Assembly: GCA_017476885.1 (NCBI GenBank)
Contig: JAFUYX010000049.1
Span: 1-39,234, forward strand
Length of the DNA stretch: 39,234 nt
Reading direction: 5' to 3'
DNA from: Bacilli bacterium
Lineage (GTDB): Bacteria > Bacillota_I > Bacilli_A > RF39 > UBA660
The notes beneath the pieces were generated by a model that saw only the letters and a list, made by a program, of their open reading frames with translations, was not told where the DNA came from and did no database searches. This document shows, piece by piece, positions 1-7,083 of the stretch (positions within the stretch are counted from its first letter, which is position 1; the number at the start of each line of letters is the position of its first letter). Position numbers and translations under genes: made by a program.

Positions 1-29
1 CGTAGGTTCGAGTCCTACATCAGGCGCCA
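1..29 (+). tRNA. tRNA 3' end (partial), possibly tRNA-Asn
   Basis: The window opens inside a tRNA. A T-arm is visible (stem GTAGG, loop TTCGAGT, stem CCTAC), followed by the 3' acceptor strand ATCAGGC, a G discriminator and an encoded CCA. The anticodon lies outside the window. The T-arm and the G73 discriminator resemble Firmicute tRNA-Asn, but the identity is a guess. The transcript ends at the hairpin just downstream. Confidence 0.85.
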
Positions 30-37
30 TTAAAAAA

Positions 38-66
38 ATAAAGCAAACAAGAACGTTTGCTTTTTT
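38..66. terminator. Bidirectional intrinsic terminator between tRNA and dusB
   Basis: An 8-bp stem AAGCAAAC/GTTTGCTT with loop AAGAAC has T-runs on both sides. It can end the tRNA transcript on the plus strand and the pduL-dusB transcript on the minus strand. Confidence 0.8.
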
Positions 67-71
67 CATGT

Positions 72-1085
72 CTAAATTTCATACTGCTCTTTTGAACTAT
101 CCGCAGTATTTTTTAATTCAAATAAATAATCATCCAGTACCCTCATCATTTCTTCTTCACTCTTAGCTTCACAAACAAGATTCTTTACTTTCTTAGAATG
201 AGGCAAACCAGCTAAATAAAATAAAACATTAGAACGGATTTCTAAAAGAGCACTCTTTTCACTTTTATCTTGCTTTAACAAAGAAAAATGTTCTTTCATC
301 ACTGCTATTCTCTCATCAAAAGAGATTTCTTTTTGATACTTTCCTGTTTCTAAATAATCGAGGCATTGTTTGATTAACCAAGGATTACCAAGAATTCCTC
401 TTCCAATCATAACCGCATCACACCCAGTCTCCATTAACATTCTCTTTGCATCTTCAGGACTTCTCACATCTCCGTTTCCAATCACTGGAATCGAAACCGC
501 TTCTTTGACTTGTTTAATATATTCCCATCTAGCTATTCCACTATACCCTTGAGTTCTAGTTCTAGCATGTATAGTAATTGCACTGGCTCCTGCTTTTTCA
601 ATGACCTTAGCCACTTCCACGCAATTAATAGAATTCTCGTCCCAACCAAGACGAATCTTTACAGTCACAGGAACTGAAACACTTTTTACAACAGAAGAAA
701 CAATTTCATATATCTTATCTGGATGTTTTAATAATGCACTACCAGCCTGAGAAGAAATAGCCACTTTAGGAACAGGACATCCCATATTAATGTCAATGAT
801 ATCAAAGTGATGTGTTTCTTCTACAATCTTAGCTGCTTTCACAAAACTATCCACATCACTTCCAAATATTTGTTGTGCAATAGGCCTTTCTTCCTCACTA
901 ACAGCTAACAAATCAAACGTTTTTTGATTATGATATACCACAGCCTTATCACTTACCATCTCCGCAAAAATAAGTCCTGCTCCCATTCTCTTAATAATTT
1001 TTCGATAACTCGTATTACTATATCCCGCCATCGGAGCCATAACAATTTGATTTTTAATCAAAATATTTCCAATTTTCCATTCCAA
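72..1085 (-). CDS. dusB: tRNA-dihydrouridine synthase, DusB-like
   Basis: This is an FMN-dependent enzyme that reduces uridine to dihydrouridine in tRNA D-loops in the cytoplasm. The protein of about 338 residues has the usual Dus layout: MAPMAGYSN at the start of the TIM barrel, DINMGCPVPKV with the catalytic cysteine near residue 103, and GNGDVRSPEDA and GRGILGNPW in the FMN phosphate region, then a helical C-terminal domain. The start is TTG at 1085; the plausible site TAGGTGAG lies 7 nt ahead. The gene begins 6 nt after the pduL stop, so the two are very probably co-transcribed and coupled. The length is normal for bacterial DusB. The exact Dus subclass is inferred from similarity by eye. 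Confidence 0.93.
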   Translation of the reverse strand: MEWKIGNILIKNQIVMAPMAGYSNTSYRKIIKRMGAGLIFAEMVSDKAVVYHNQKTFDLLAVSEEERPIAQQIFGSDVDSFVKAAKIVEETHHFDIIDINMGCPVPKVAISSQAGSALLKHPDKIYEIVSSVVKSVSVPVTVKIRLGWDENSINCVEVAKVIEKAGASAITIHARTRTQGYSGIARWEYIKQVKEAVSIPVIGNGDVRSPEDAKRMLMETGCDAVMIGRGILGNPWLIKQCLDYLETGKYQKEISFDERIAVMKEHFSLLKQDKSEKSALLEIRSNVLFYLAGLPHSKKVKNLVCEAKSEEEMMRVLDDYLFELKNTADSSKEQYEI

Positions 1086-1091
1086 TATTTC

Positions 1092-1661
1092 TCACCTACG
1101 TTTAATTACCTCTAATTCCATCTGATTTTCAAGCAAGAACGCACTTGCTTCATCCCGATCTACATGAAATTCTAAAAAGCCATTCTCACTAGCCTTAATA
1201 TGAGCTTCTAAAACTCCCCTTCTACGTCCATGAATAACCACATCAACAACTTCATCATCTTCTACTCCATAATGTTTTAAATCTTCAAAATTCATATGAA
1301 TATGACATTCTGCTAGAATACAAACATTTTCCAAATCAACCCTTTTCTCCAAATGAAGAATAGAAATATTTTCTGCCCCTTCCAAATGTCCACTCCTTCT
1401 TACCGGAGGATTCAATCCTAACTTAAATGCATCTGAACTAGAAATCTCAACCTGATTATAAGAACGAAAAGGCCCTAAAACTTTAACATTCTCTATTTTA
1501 CCATTAGGTCCTTCAATACTCACAGATTTATCAGTAACAAACTCTCCGCCTTGTTTTAAATCCGCAACTTTATTAGGTTCTTCATCAAATAATAAATGAT
1601 ACGTTTCAGCAGTTAAGTGCACATGTCGATTACTAATACCTACAGGAACATAAAAATTCAT
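1092..1661 (-). CDS. pduL: PduL-type phosphate acyltransferase
   Basis: This enzyme interconverts acyl-CoA plus phosphate with acyl-phosphate plus CoA, normally acetyl or propanoyl. The N-terminal GISNRHVHL and the later CHIHMNF carry the paired histidines that bind zinc in PduL, and PVRRSGHLEG matches the family core. The length of about 189 residues is typical of stand-alone PduL. It lacks the N-terminal extension used for microcompartment targeting, so it probably acts in the cytoplasm in place of a Pta-type enzyme. ATG at 1661 is chosen because AGAGGG sits 7 nt upstream; the frame stays open to 1694 but has no better site. No acetate kinase gene is in the window. dusB follows directly. 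Confidence 0.9.
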   Translation of the reverse strand: MNFYVPVGISNRHVHLTAETYHLLFDEEPNKVADLKQGGEFVTDKSVSIEGPNGKIENVKVLGPFRSYNQVEISSSDAFKLGLNPPVRRSGHLEGAENISILHLEKRVDLENVCILAECHIHMNFEDLKHYGVEDDEVVDVVIHGRRRGVLEAHIKASENGFLEFHVDRDEASAFLLENQMELEVIKRR

Positions 1662-1703
1662 AACAATCCCTCTTTCTTCTCCAACATTATACAATGATTT
1701 ACA

Positions 1704-1743
1704 AAAATAAAAAAGAGAAAGACTTCAAATAATAGTCTTTCTC
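1704..1743 (-). terminator. Intrinsic terminator downstream of the kinase gene
   Basis: A perfect 9-bp stem GAGAAAGAC/GTCTTTCTC with an 11-nt loop is followed on the minus strand by TTTTTTATTTTT. It ends transcription coming from the two-component operon, or from the putative short RNA, before pduL. Confidence 0.85.
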
Positions 1744-1853
1744 ATAAAAGTTGTGAGTTTGAGTTTATATTTTTATAGTATTATCATGATAGTTTATATT
1801 TTGTAGCAGTTTCAAAATATATTGGAATAACTATTTATCACTTCTCCTTTCAT
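1704..1853 (-). ncRNA. Candidate short RNA after the two-component operon
   Basis: About 160 nt separate the kinase stop codon from the terminator, unusually long for this compact window, with no convincing reading frame (the best is a 13-codon ATG frame). A two-component-type direct repeat lies just upstream at 1887-1903, with possible -10 elements TATGAT at 1860-1865 or CATATT at 1873-1878. A transcript starting near 1853 would be about 150 nt and end at the terminator. It could equally be just a 3' untranslated region. Confidence 0.3.
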
Positions 1854-1886
1854 GTTTTAATCATACCTTATCAATATGAAATTTAT

Positions 1887-1903
1887 GTGAAGAGAAAGTG
1901 AAA
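1887..1903. promoter_or_regulatory. Direct repeat GTGAA-N6-GTGAA, possible response-regulator box
   Basis: GTGAAGAGAAAGTGAAA has two GTGAA half-sites in an 11-bp period. It has the same layout as the repeat in the promoter of the response-regulator gene at 3977-3993. It lies immediately downstream of the kinase stop codon, read on the minus strand. OmpR/PhoB-family regulators commonly bind 11-bp direct repeats. Confidence 0.45.
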
Positions 1904-3289
1904 TCATTTCTTTTTGACAGAAAAGTAAAATGTCGTACCATGATTAATCTTAGATTTTACACCATATTCAAAATTATGCCTTTCTAATATTGATTTTACA
2001 ATGGATAAACCAATTCCCGTACTAACTACATTTCTTTTATGATTCTTATCATTTTTATAATACTTATCCCATATATAAGGAAGATCTTCTTCCCTCATTC
2101 CCTTTCCAGTATCAATAATCTCCACCAAGTAAGAATCCTTTTGTTTTTTTATATGAATCTTAACAACTTTATCATCTCCCGTATAGTTAATCGCATTATT
2201 CACAAGATTATAAATCACTTGTCCAATCTTTGTTTGATCTGCAAAAACCATAGCTTTTTCTGGCATAGAAAGTTCAAAATGATAATTTTCTGTCTCTTTA
2301 ATAATCTCATAACGAGACAAAATAGTGTTAATTTCTTGAACTAAATCAAATTCCTTCATTTCCATTTGTTCCGCATTTGCTTGAATTTTAGAAAGTGTTA
2401 AAATATCATTCACCAAAAGATTTAAACGATCCACTTCATCCATAATAATATTACAATGTTCTTCTCGTTTCTTATCATCTTTATAAGAGATATCCTTAAC
2501 CATTTCAGCATAAGCCTTAATCATGGTAAGTGGAGTTTTTAAATCATGAGAAACATTAGCCATTAAATCCCTTCGTAATTCATCAGTTTTTAACATATCG
2601 CTTTGAGCATTAGAAAGAACACTGGCAAGCTCATCAATCTCTAAAATCCCATATTTAGAAAATTGAACTTCATTTCCACTTCCTAATTTTTTAGCCTTCC
2701 TAGTAATGTCTAAAATTGGCCCAGATAGTTTTTTGGATAAAAAGTATGCAATCACAGAAGCTAAGATAATAGCAATAATGGTAAGATAAATCAGTTGATC
2801 TTTTAATACCATATTGGCTCCACTAACGTCCTCTAATGTACGATATAAAAAAACACTTCCTTTTTCTAATTTAATTCCATATAAAAACGCTTTAGCTTCA
2901 TACTCTTTGTTCACAAGTTGATAATCTTGAATAGTACTATTGGATACCAAAAAATTCTGTTCCAATTGTAAAAGTTCAAAATTATTCTTCCCTAACGCAC
3001 ATCCATTCATCATGGTATTATAAAAAAAGTTTTTCCCATCATACATGCGATACTCTATACACACTTCATTTTCATAAGCAATTTTTTCTAATGTAGAAGA
3101 TACATCATCTCTAGTACCTTGAATCTTTTGAGCCAATCGATTCATCAACCTTGTCTGATAATCACGATAAGAATATTTTAAATACACAATTTGAAATAAC
3201 CACGTAGTAAGTAGAATTCCTGCACTAAAAAGAATTAAGTAAAGAAGCGTTTTTGCATTCATACTAGTACTTTTCTTATTCATAATCAA
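1904..3289 (-). CDS. Sensor histidine kinase (membrane, HAMP-HisKA-HATPase)
   Basis: This is the membrane sensor of the two-component pair with the regulator upstream. Two membrane helices, near residues 13-36 and 165-186, flank an extracytoplasmic sensing region of about 130 residues. A HAMP segment follows, then the HisKA box ANVSHDLKTPL with phospho-accepting His about residue 248. The ATPase domain shows the N box (NLVNNAINYT), DTGKGM and GIGLSIVKSI. The start is probably TTG at 3289, 7 nt after GGG; ATG at 3283 is in frame but poorly spaced. It overlaps the regulator gene by 14 bp. The signal sensed cannot be told from sequence; PhoR/ResE/WalK-like kinases share this layout. Confidence 0.93.
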   Translation of the reverse strand: MIMNKKSTSMNAKTLLYLILFSAGILLTTWLFQIVYLKYSYRDYQTRLMNRLAQKIQGTRDDVSSTLEKIAYENEVCIEYRMYDGKNFFYNTMMNGCALGKNNFELLQLEQNFLVSNSTIQDYQLVNKEYEAKAFLYGIKLEKGSVFLYRTLEDVSGANMVLKDQLIYLTIIAIILASVIAYFLSKKLSGPILDITRKAKKLGSGNEVQFSKYGILEIDELASVLSNAQSDMLKTDELRRDLMANVSHDLKTPLTMIKAYAEMVKDISYKDDKKREEHCNIIMDEVDRLNLLVNDILTLSKIQANAEQMEMKEFDLVQEINTILSRYEIIKETENYHFELSMPEKAMVFADQTKIGQVIYNLVNNAINYTGDDKVVKIHIKKQKDSYLVEIIDTGKGMREEDLPYIWDKYYKNDKNHKRNVVSTGIGLSIVKSILERHNFEYGVKSKINHGTTFYFSVKKK

Positions 3290-3935
3290 ATTTATACCCT
3301 ACCTTACGTATCGTTTTAATACACTTGCCATATTCTCCAAGTTGATGTCTTAAAGTCTTTACATGCGTATCAACCGTTCGATCATCTCCATAGAAATCAT
3401 ACCCCCAAATTCTAGAAAGCAATTGTTCTCTTGAAAGAGCAATATGATTGTTTGAAACAAAATAATTTAATAAGTCATATTCCTTAGGAGTTAAATCAAT
3501 GACTTGATTTTGAATGCGAACTTCATGAGCAGAATCATCAATTACAAGCTCACCAAGAGTTATTTTTTCTTGACTCTTTCTTTCCCTTTTAGTAACGGCT
3601 TTAATTCGAGCAACAAGTTCTTTAGGACTAAAAGGTTTAGTAACATAATCATCAATTCCCAAATCAAATCCAATTAATTTATCATACTCTTCACCTCTTG
3701 CAGAAAGCATAATAACAGGAACCTCTTGTGTTTTTTTAATTTCCTTTACAGTAGAAAATCCATCTTTATGAGGCATCATAACATCCATGACAATTAAGTC
3801 ATAAGTTTGATTCATGGTTAACGCAATGGCTTCATCTCCATCACTGGCCTCATCTACCTCAATTCCTTCCAAAGTCAAATACTCTTTTACAACATTACGA
3901 ATTAATTTTTCATCATCAACAACTAATACTTTCAC
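3276..3935 (-). CDS. OmpR/PhoB-family response regulator
   Basis: This is a DNA-binding response regulator phosphorylated by the kinase encoded just downstream. The receiver domain (about residues 1-120) has VVDDEK, the phospho-accepting Asp in VMDVMMPHKDG, and the conserved Lys in DDYVTKPF. A winged-helix trans_reg_C domain follows, ending RTVDTHVKTLRHQL and IRKVGYKF. I choose GTG at 3935, giving about 219 residues, because GAGGTG lies 7 nt upstream and the protein then begins directly with the receiver strand MKVLVVDDE. A longer frame to 4034 reads through the promoter and is not credible. An 11-bp repeat in its own promoter suggests autoregulation. Confidence 0.93.
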   Translation of the reverse strand: MKVLVVDDEKLIRNVVKEYLTLEGIEVDEASDGDEAIALTMNQTYDLIVMDVMMPHKDGFSTVKEIKKTQEVPVIMLSARGEEYDKLIGFDLGIDDYVTKPFSPKELVARIKAVTKRERKSQEKITLGELVIDDSAHEVRIQNQVIDLTPKEYDLLNYFVSNNHIALSREQLLSRIWGYDFYGDDRTVDTHVKTLRHQLGEYGKCIKTIRKVGYKFDYE

Positions 3936-3962
3936 GTGCTTGCACCTCATTTCAATACCTAT

Positions 3963-3993
3963 ATTATAACAAAAATGTGAAAAAGAAGTGAAA
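3963..3993 (-). promoter_or_regulatory. Promoter of the two-component operon with embedded direct repeat
   Basis: On the minus strand TTCACT and TATAAT are 18 nt apart, with an extended -10 (TGTTATAAT). The -35 is part of GTGAAAAAGAAGTGAAA (3977-3993, plus strand), two GTGAA half-sites 11 bp apart. This is a plausible autoregulatory site for the encoded OmpR-type regulator. Confidence 0.6.
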
Positions 3994-4006
3994 ATTAAAA
4001 ATAGAA

Positions 4007-4035
4007 TTGTTTTTAAAAAAAGAATTTGATACAAT
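4007..4035 (+). promoter_or_regulatory. Promoter for the zinc-ribbon gene
   Basis: TTGTTT and TACAAT are separated by 17 nt and lie 24 nt ahead of the ATG at 4059. The promoter is divergent from the two-component operon promoter, and the regulator repeat at 3977-3993 is about 14 nt upstream of this -35, so both genes could respond to it. Confidence 0.55.
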
Positions 4036-4058
4036 AAACCTATAAAGTTGGTGATAAA

Positions 4059-4601
4059 ATGAAATCTTTAAAATGTAAATCTTGCGGTGGAGAAATGGTA
4101 ATAGATAGTGCCAAAGAATTCGCAACCTGCCCCTATTGCAAATCAAAGATAAAACTAAAAGAAACTCATGACATTAATATCAAACTAGATGATTCCATAA
4201 AAGAATTTATGAAACCTCCAAAATGGATTTTTATACCGATCATAATAATCTTTACCATAGTTTTACTAGTGTTTTTTACAGTATTTAAGAGTATGTCAGA
4301 AACCCATAATGACATGGGAAAAACAACATTTTCAATAAACCAAAGCATGCATAACATGAACTTTGAACCATACAGTGGAACACAGGCAAAAATATTCATC
4401 GAAAATTTGTTAGACAATGCAGTAACAAACAACAAAACCAATCAGGATTTAATCGTTTCAGTTCAATATGCAGACAAAGAAACAAGTAACCCAAACGAAA
4501 TCATTGAAATAAAACATTCTTTAGAAAATAAAAAATATGAAATCAAACTAGATTATAATGACGATGGCTATGTAAATAAAATCACCATTGAAAATCTTTA
4601 A
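4059..4601 (+). CDS. Zinc-ribbon membrane protein of unknown function
   Basis: I do not recognise a named family for the whole protein of 180 residues. The N-terminal 30 residues form a zinc ribbon with CKSC and CPYC pairs. A hydrophilic linker follows, then one membrane helix at about residues 54-75 (WIFIPIIIIFTIVLLVFF) and an extracytoplasmic domain of about 100 residues. The topology is ribbon inside, C-terminal domain outside. The start ATG is preceded by TTGGTGAT, which pairs with the anti-SD extension. It stands alone, divergent from the two-component operon, and ends in its own terminator. A regulatory or stress-sensing role is possible but unsupported. Confidence 0.75.
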   Translation: MKSLKCKSCGGEMVIDSAKEFATCPYCKSKIKLKETHDINIKLDDSIKEFMKPPKWIFIPIIIIFTIVLLVFFTVFKSMSETHNDMGKTTFSINQSMHNMNFEPYSGTQAKIFIENLLDNAVTNNKTNQDLIVSVQYADKETSNPNEIIEIKHSLENKKYEIKLDYNDDGYVNKITIENL

Positions 4602-4630
4602 GAATTCAAATCCTATTGAATTCTTTTTTT
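4601..4630 (+). terminator. Terminator of the zinc-ribbon gene
   Basis: A 9-bp stem AGAATTCAA/TTGAATTCT with a 6-nt loop is followed by a T-run. It begins at the stop codon. Confidence 0.8.
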
Positions 4631-4636
4631 ACGCAT

Positions 4637-4660
4637 AAAAAAAGATAGCCAAAGCTATCT
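4637..4660 (-). terminator. Terminator of the NPETG surface protein gene
   Basis: On the minus strand AGATAGC/GCTATCT forms a 7-bp stem with a 4-nt loop, followed by seven T. It overlaps the TAG stop codon of the surface protein gene. Confidence 0.8.
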
Positions 4661-5321
4661 ATACTTGATACATTTTATTGTTTTTAGTAGCAAAGAATAA
4701 TCCAATTACTAACAATACCCCTACACCAATAACGGCAACTGGTAAAAAAGCACCTGTTTCTGGATTTGAAGTAGTACATGCCTTATCGTATTCTGCTTTA
4801 GTTACTTCTACTCCATTGTTATTATAATACTTTCCATCTACAACTTTACACTTTGGAGTAGTACTAGGAGTATTTGGTGTTCCTGTTAATGTAATCGTAC
4901 ATGTATCCGTTGAAGAAGCAGCACTATTAACTCGCAATCTAACTGTACCAACCAAATGTTTTCCAGCAGCTACACCAGTCGAATTAGTAAATTTAAATGT
5001 AACAGTACCATCATCATTTTTAGTAGTTACTTGAGTCCAACCAGATTCAGTTGTAATATCTCTAAAAGTAAAGTTAGAATTGATTAATTTTAAAGTGGCA
5101 GTAAATTCTTTTAGAGTTCCTTCTGTAACATTAACTCCTAAATACAATTTAGTATTAGCTTGCGCATTTTCAATAGCAAATTCCTTTCCACCTTCAGATG
5201 TATTAACCATAGTCTCTTCTTTCGCTCCAAATATTTCATATGAAGCAGCATTCGTCTTTAATGGACTAAACACCAATGTCAAAATAAATAAAACTCCTAA
5301 CAACAAACCTTTCTTTCTCAT
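4659..5321 (-). CDS. NPETG-anchored surface protein
   Basis: This is a secreted protein of 220 residues destined for covalent wall attachment. A signal peptide covers residues 1 to about 25 (cleavage near TNA-A). A beta-rich region of about 120 residues with a cohesin-like feel follows, then a short Cys-bounded module (CKVVDGKYY to YDKAC, about 158-182). The C-terminus is a sorting signal: NPETG at 186-190, a hydrophobic helix, and a short tail with lysines. NPxTG motifs such as NPKTG are known substrates of class B sortases, and a class B sortase gene is divergently adjacent. AGAGG lies about 8 nt before the ATG. The ligand or exact role is unknown. Confidence 0.85.
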   Translation of the reverse strand: MRKKGLLLGVLFILTLVFSPLKTNAASYEIFGAKEETMVNTSEGGKEFAIENAQANTKLYLGVNVTEGTLKEFTATLKLINSNFTFRDITTESGWTQVTTKNDDGTVTFKFTNSTGVAAGKHLVGTVRLRVNSAASSTDTCTITLTGTPNTPSTTPKCKVVDGKYYNNNGVEVTKAEYDKACTTSNPETGAFLPVAVIGVGVLLVIGLFFATKNNKMYQV

Positions 5322-5353
5322 AACAAACCTCTTTTCTTTTTTATTATGGTTCT

Positions 5354-5383
5354 ATTATAACATAAAAATACTCCAATTCCACC
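5354..5383 (-). promoter_or_regulatory. Promoter of the NPETG surface protein gene
   Basis: An extended -10, TGTTATAAT, is clear at 5354-5362 on the minus strand. The -35 region is weak (TGGAAT-like). It lies about 30 nt from the start codon. Confidence 0.5.
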
Positions 5384-5471
5384 TTTTTTTAATAAATTTA
5401 TCATTTTTTTACAATAAATTGTCAAAAATATGATATGATATTAAAGAGAAGATTTGATTGGTGGTGCTAAT

Positions 5472-7037
5472 GTGAAAAAAATTGTCATACATATTCAAAA
5501 TAACATCTTATATTTTTCATATAAAAGCGGTAAATCAATCAGAGAAGATCTAATGAACACCAACATTATCTCTGATAGTGAAATTGTCTTCAGCGATGAT
5601 TACATCAATCAAAATAAAAACCTTGTAATTCCTTTTTTCAAAGAACTATGTGACATGAATCAAATTGACACCATAACATTTCAAAATAGTGAATTAGCAT
5701 TTTCTCTTATCGAGTTATTTAAAAATATCAAGATTCGTACCATAAAGATTAAAAAAGAAGAAACACTTCCCTATTCCTTATGTGAAAAAATCCCAGTTAT
5801 TAAAAGTGTAAAAGAACTTCACTGTTATAGCATTGCAAATTATCTACTTGACTACCTCGATAAATATAAAATAAAGGTACATAGTAATGCTGAGTTATTA
5901 ACAATTTCGAATTTTATGAGTCAAAACAATTTAAAAAGTTACACAGATATTTATTACAAAAAACAAATTACAATATATCAAAAATTAACAGAAGAAGACA
6001 AAGAAGACTTAACAAATTTTTTCAAACTCAATCATTACCTCCGAATGATTCATCTCCAAGTGCTTTACTTAGAAGACTTAAAATACATAGCAAGTTTATT
6101 AGAAAACTTTAGATTAAAAAGAATTATTATCAAACTATATGAGAACATTTCAAATTTAGAACAAGTAGAATATTTAAAAAATTTAAACAAAAAATTTAAA
6201 AAAGCAAAAATCTCAGTAGAATTAGTCTATTCGAAAGAATACATTGAAAATAATCTTATGAAACAAATTTCCCTAAATACTTTAAAACTATGCGGTGTTA
6301 TTCTAATTGCTATGATTGTTGGTACCATCTCTTATATTGCTTATGACAATTATAGTTCCTTACAAGAGGTTACAGCCATCCAAGAAGAAGTCCAAAAAAT
6401 CATTGCTAAAAATGAAGATGAGATAGAGATTCCTCCTATTAAAGAAGAACTAACCATTAAAAACAAATATATTGCTTCTCTTCTATCCATTAACCAAGAT
6501 GTTGTGGGCTATTTAAGAGTAAACAACACGAATGTTGATTATCCTGTAGTTTTAGGTCAAGACAACAAACACTACCTAGATAAAAACCTTTACAATCAAG
6601 AAGATAAAAATGGATGGATATTCATGGATTTTCGAAATTCCGATAAGATATTAAACGATAATACCATTATATATGGACACAACCGCTACTATAGTGATAT
6701 CATGTTTGGATCTTTAAAAAACATTATAAAGCCAGAATGGTACAATAATGAAGAAAACATGATTATTGAATTTGATACCATGTATGAATCTATGAAATGG
6801 AGAGTATTCTCTATTTATACACTTCCAAAAACAAGTGATTATCTAAAAGTGTCATTTAGTTCTCAAGAATCTAAAAAAGCCTATATAGATATGGTAAAAA
6901 ATAGAAGCGTGAAAGATTTTGGTACAGAAGTTACAACCGATGATATTTTCTTGACACTTTCAACCTGTAATAATTATGACAAAAGATTAGTATTACATGC
7001 TAAATTAATAAAAGAAGAACAGAACTCCAATTTATAA
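5472..7037 (+). CDS. Class B sortase with large cytoplasmic N-terminal domain
   Basis: This membrane transpeptidase cleaves a sorting motif and joins the protein to the cell wall. The C-terminal domain (from about residue 335) is class B sortase: VNNTNVDYPVVLG, catalytic His in YGHN (about 403), Cys in LSTCNN (about 499) and Arg in KRLVL (about 505). One membrane helix lies at about 271-291. Before it is an unusual cytoplasmic region of about 270 residues, rich in Ile, Leu and Lys with a faint repeat feel, that I do not recognise; ordinary SrtB is about 240-280 residues in all. GTG at 5472 is preferred, with GGTGG 7 nt upstream; TTG at 5454 is in frame. The neighbouring NPETG protein is its probable substrate. 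Confidence 0.9.
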   Translation: MKKIVIHIQNNILYFSYKSGKSIREDLMNTNIISDSEIVFSDDYINQNKNLVIPFFKELCDMNQIDTITFQNSELAFSLIELFKNIKIRTIKIKKEETLPYSLCEKIPVIKSVKELHCYSIANYLLDYLDKYKIKVHSNAELLTISNFMSQNNLKSYTDIYYKKQITIYQKLTEEDKEDLTNFFKLNHYLRMIHLQVLYLEDLKYIASLLENFRLKRIIIKLYENISNLEQVEYLKNLNKKFKKAKISVELVYSKEYIENNLMKQISLNTLKLCGVILIAMIVGTISYIAYDNYSSLQEVTAIQEEVQKIIAKNEDEIEIPPIKEELTIKNKYIASLLSINQDVVGYLRVNNTNVDYPVVLGQDNKHYLDKNLYNQEDKNGWIFMDFRNSDKILNDNTIIYGHNRYYSDIMFGSLKNIIKPEWYNNEENMIIEFDTMYESMKWRVFSIYTLPKTSDYLKVSFSSQESKKAYIDMVKNRSVKDFGTEVTTDDIFLTLSTCNNYDKRLVLHAKLIKEEQNSNL

Positions 7038-7050
7038 AGAGTTCTATTTT
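7021..7050 (+). terminator. Terminator overlapping the sortase stop codon
   Basis: The arms AGAACTC (7021-7027) and GAGTTCT (7039-7045) pair around the stop codon and are followed by ATTTTAAT. It is weak alone, but a second hairpin follows. Confidence 0.5.
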
Positions 7051-7052
7051 AA

Positions 7053-7083
7053 TAAAAAAAAAAATCCCTAAAATGGGATTTTT
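7053..7083. terminator. Bidirectional terminator between convergent genes
   Basis: AAAAATCCC/GGGATTTTT forms a 9-bp stem with a 6-nt loop. The A-run on the left gives a long U-run for the minus-strand gene, and the T-run on the right serves the sortase gene. Confidence 0.85.

Noticed and set aside
1810-1852. 13-codon peptide gene after the kinase
   Set aside because: The AAAGGAG lies inside the frame rather than ahead of the ATG, and nothing else supports translation.
3935-4146. N-terminal extension of the response regulator and an overlapping 60-codon frame
   Set aside because: The extension runs through the promoter and direct repeat; the GTG at 3935 has a well-placed GAGGTG.
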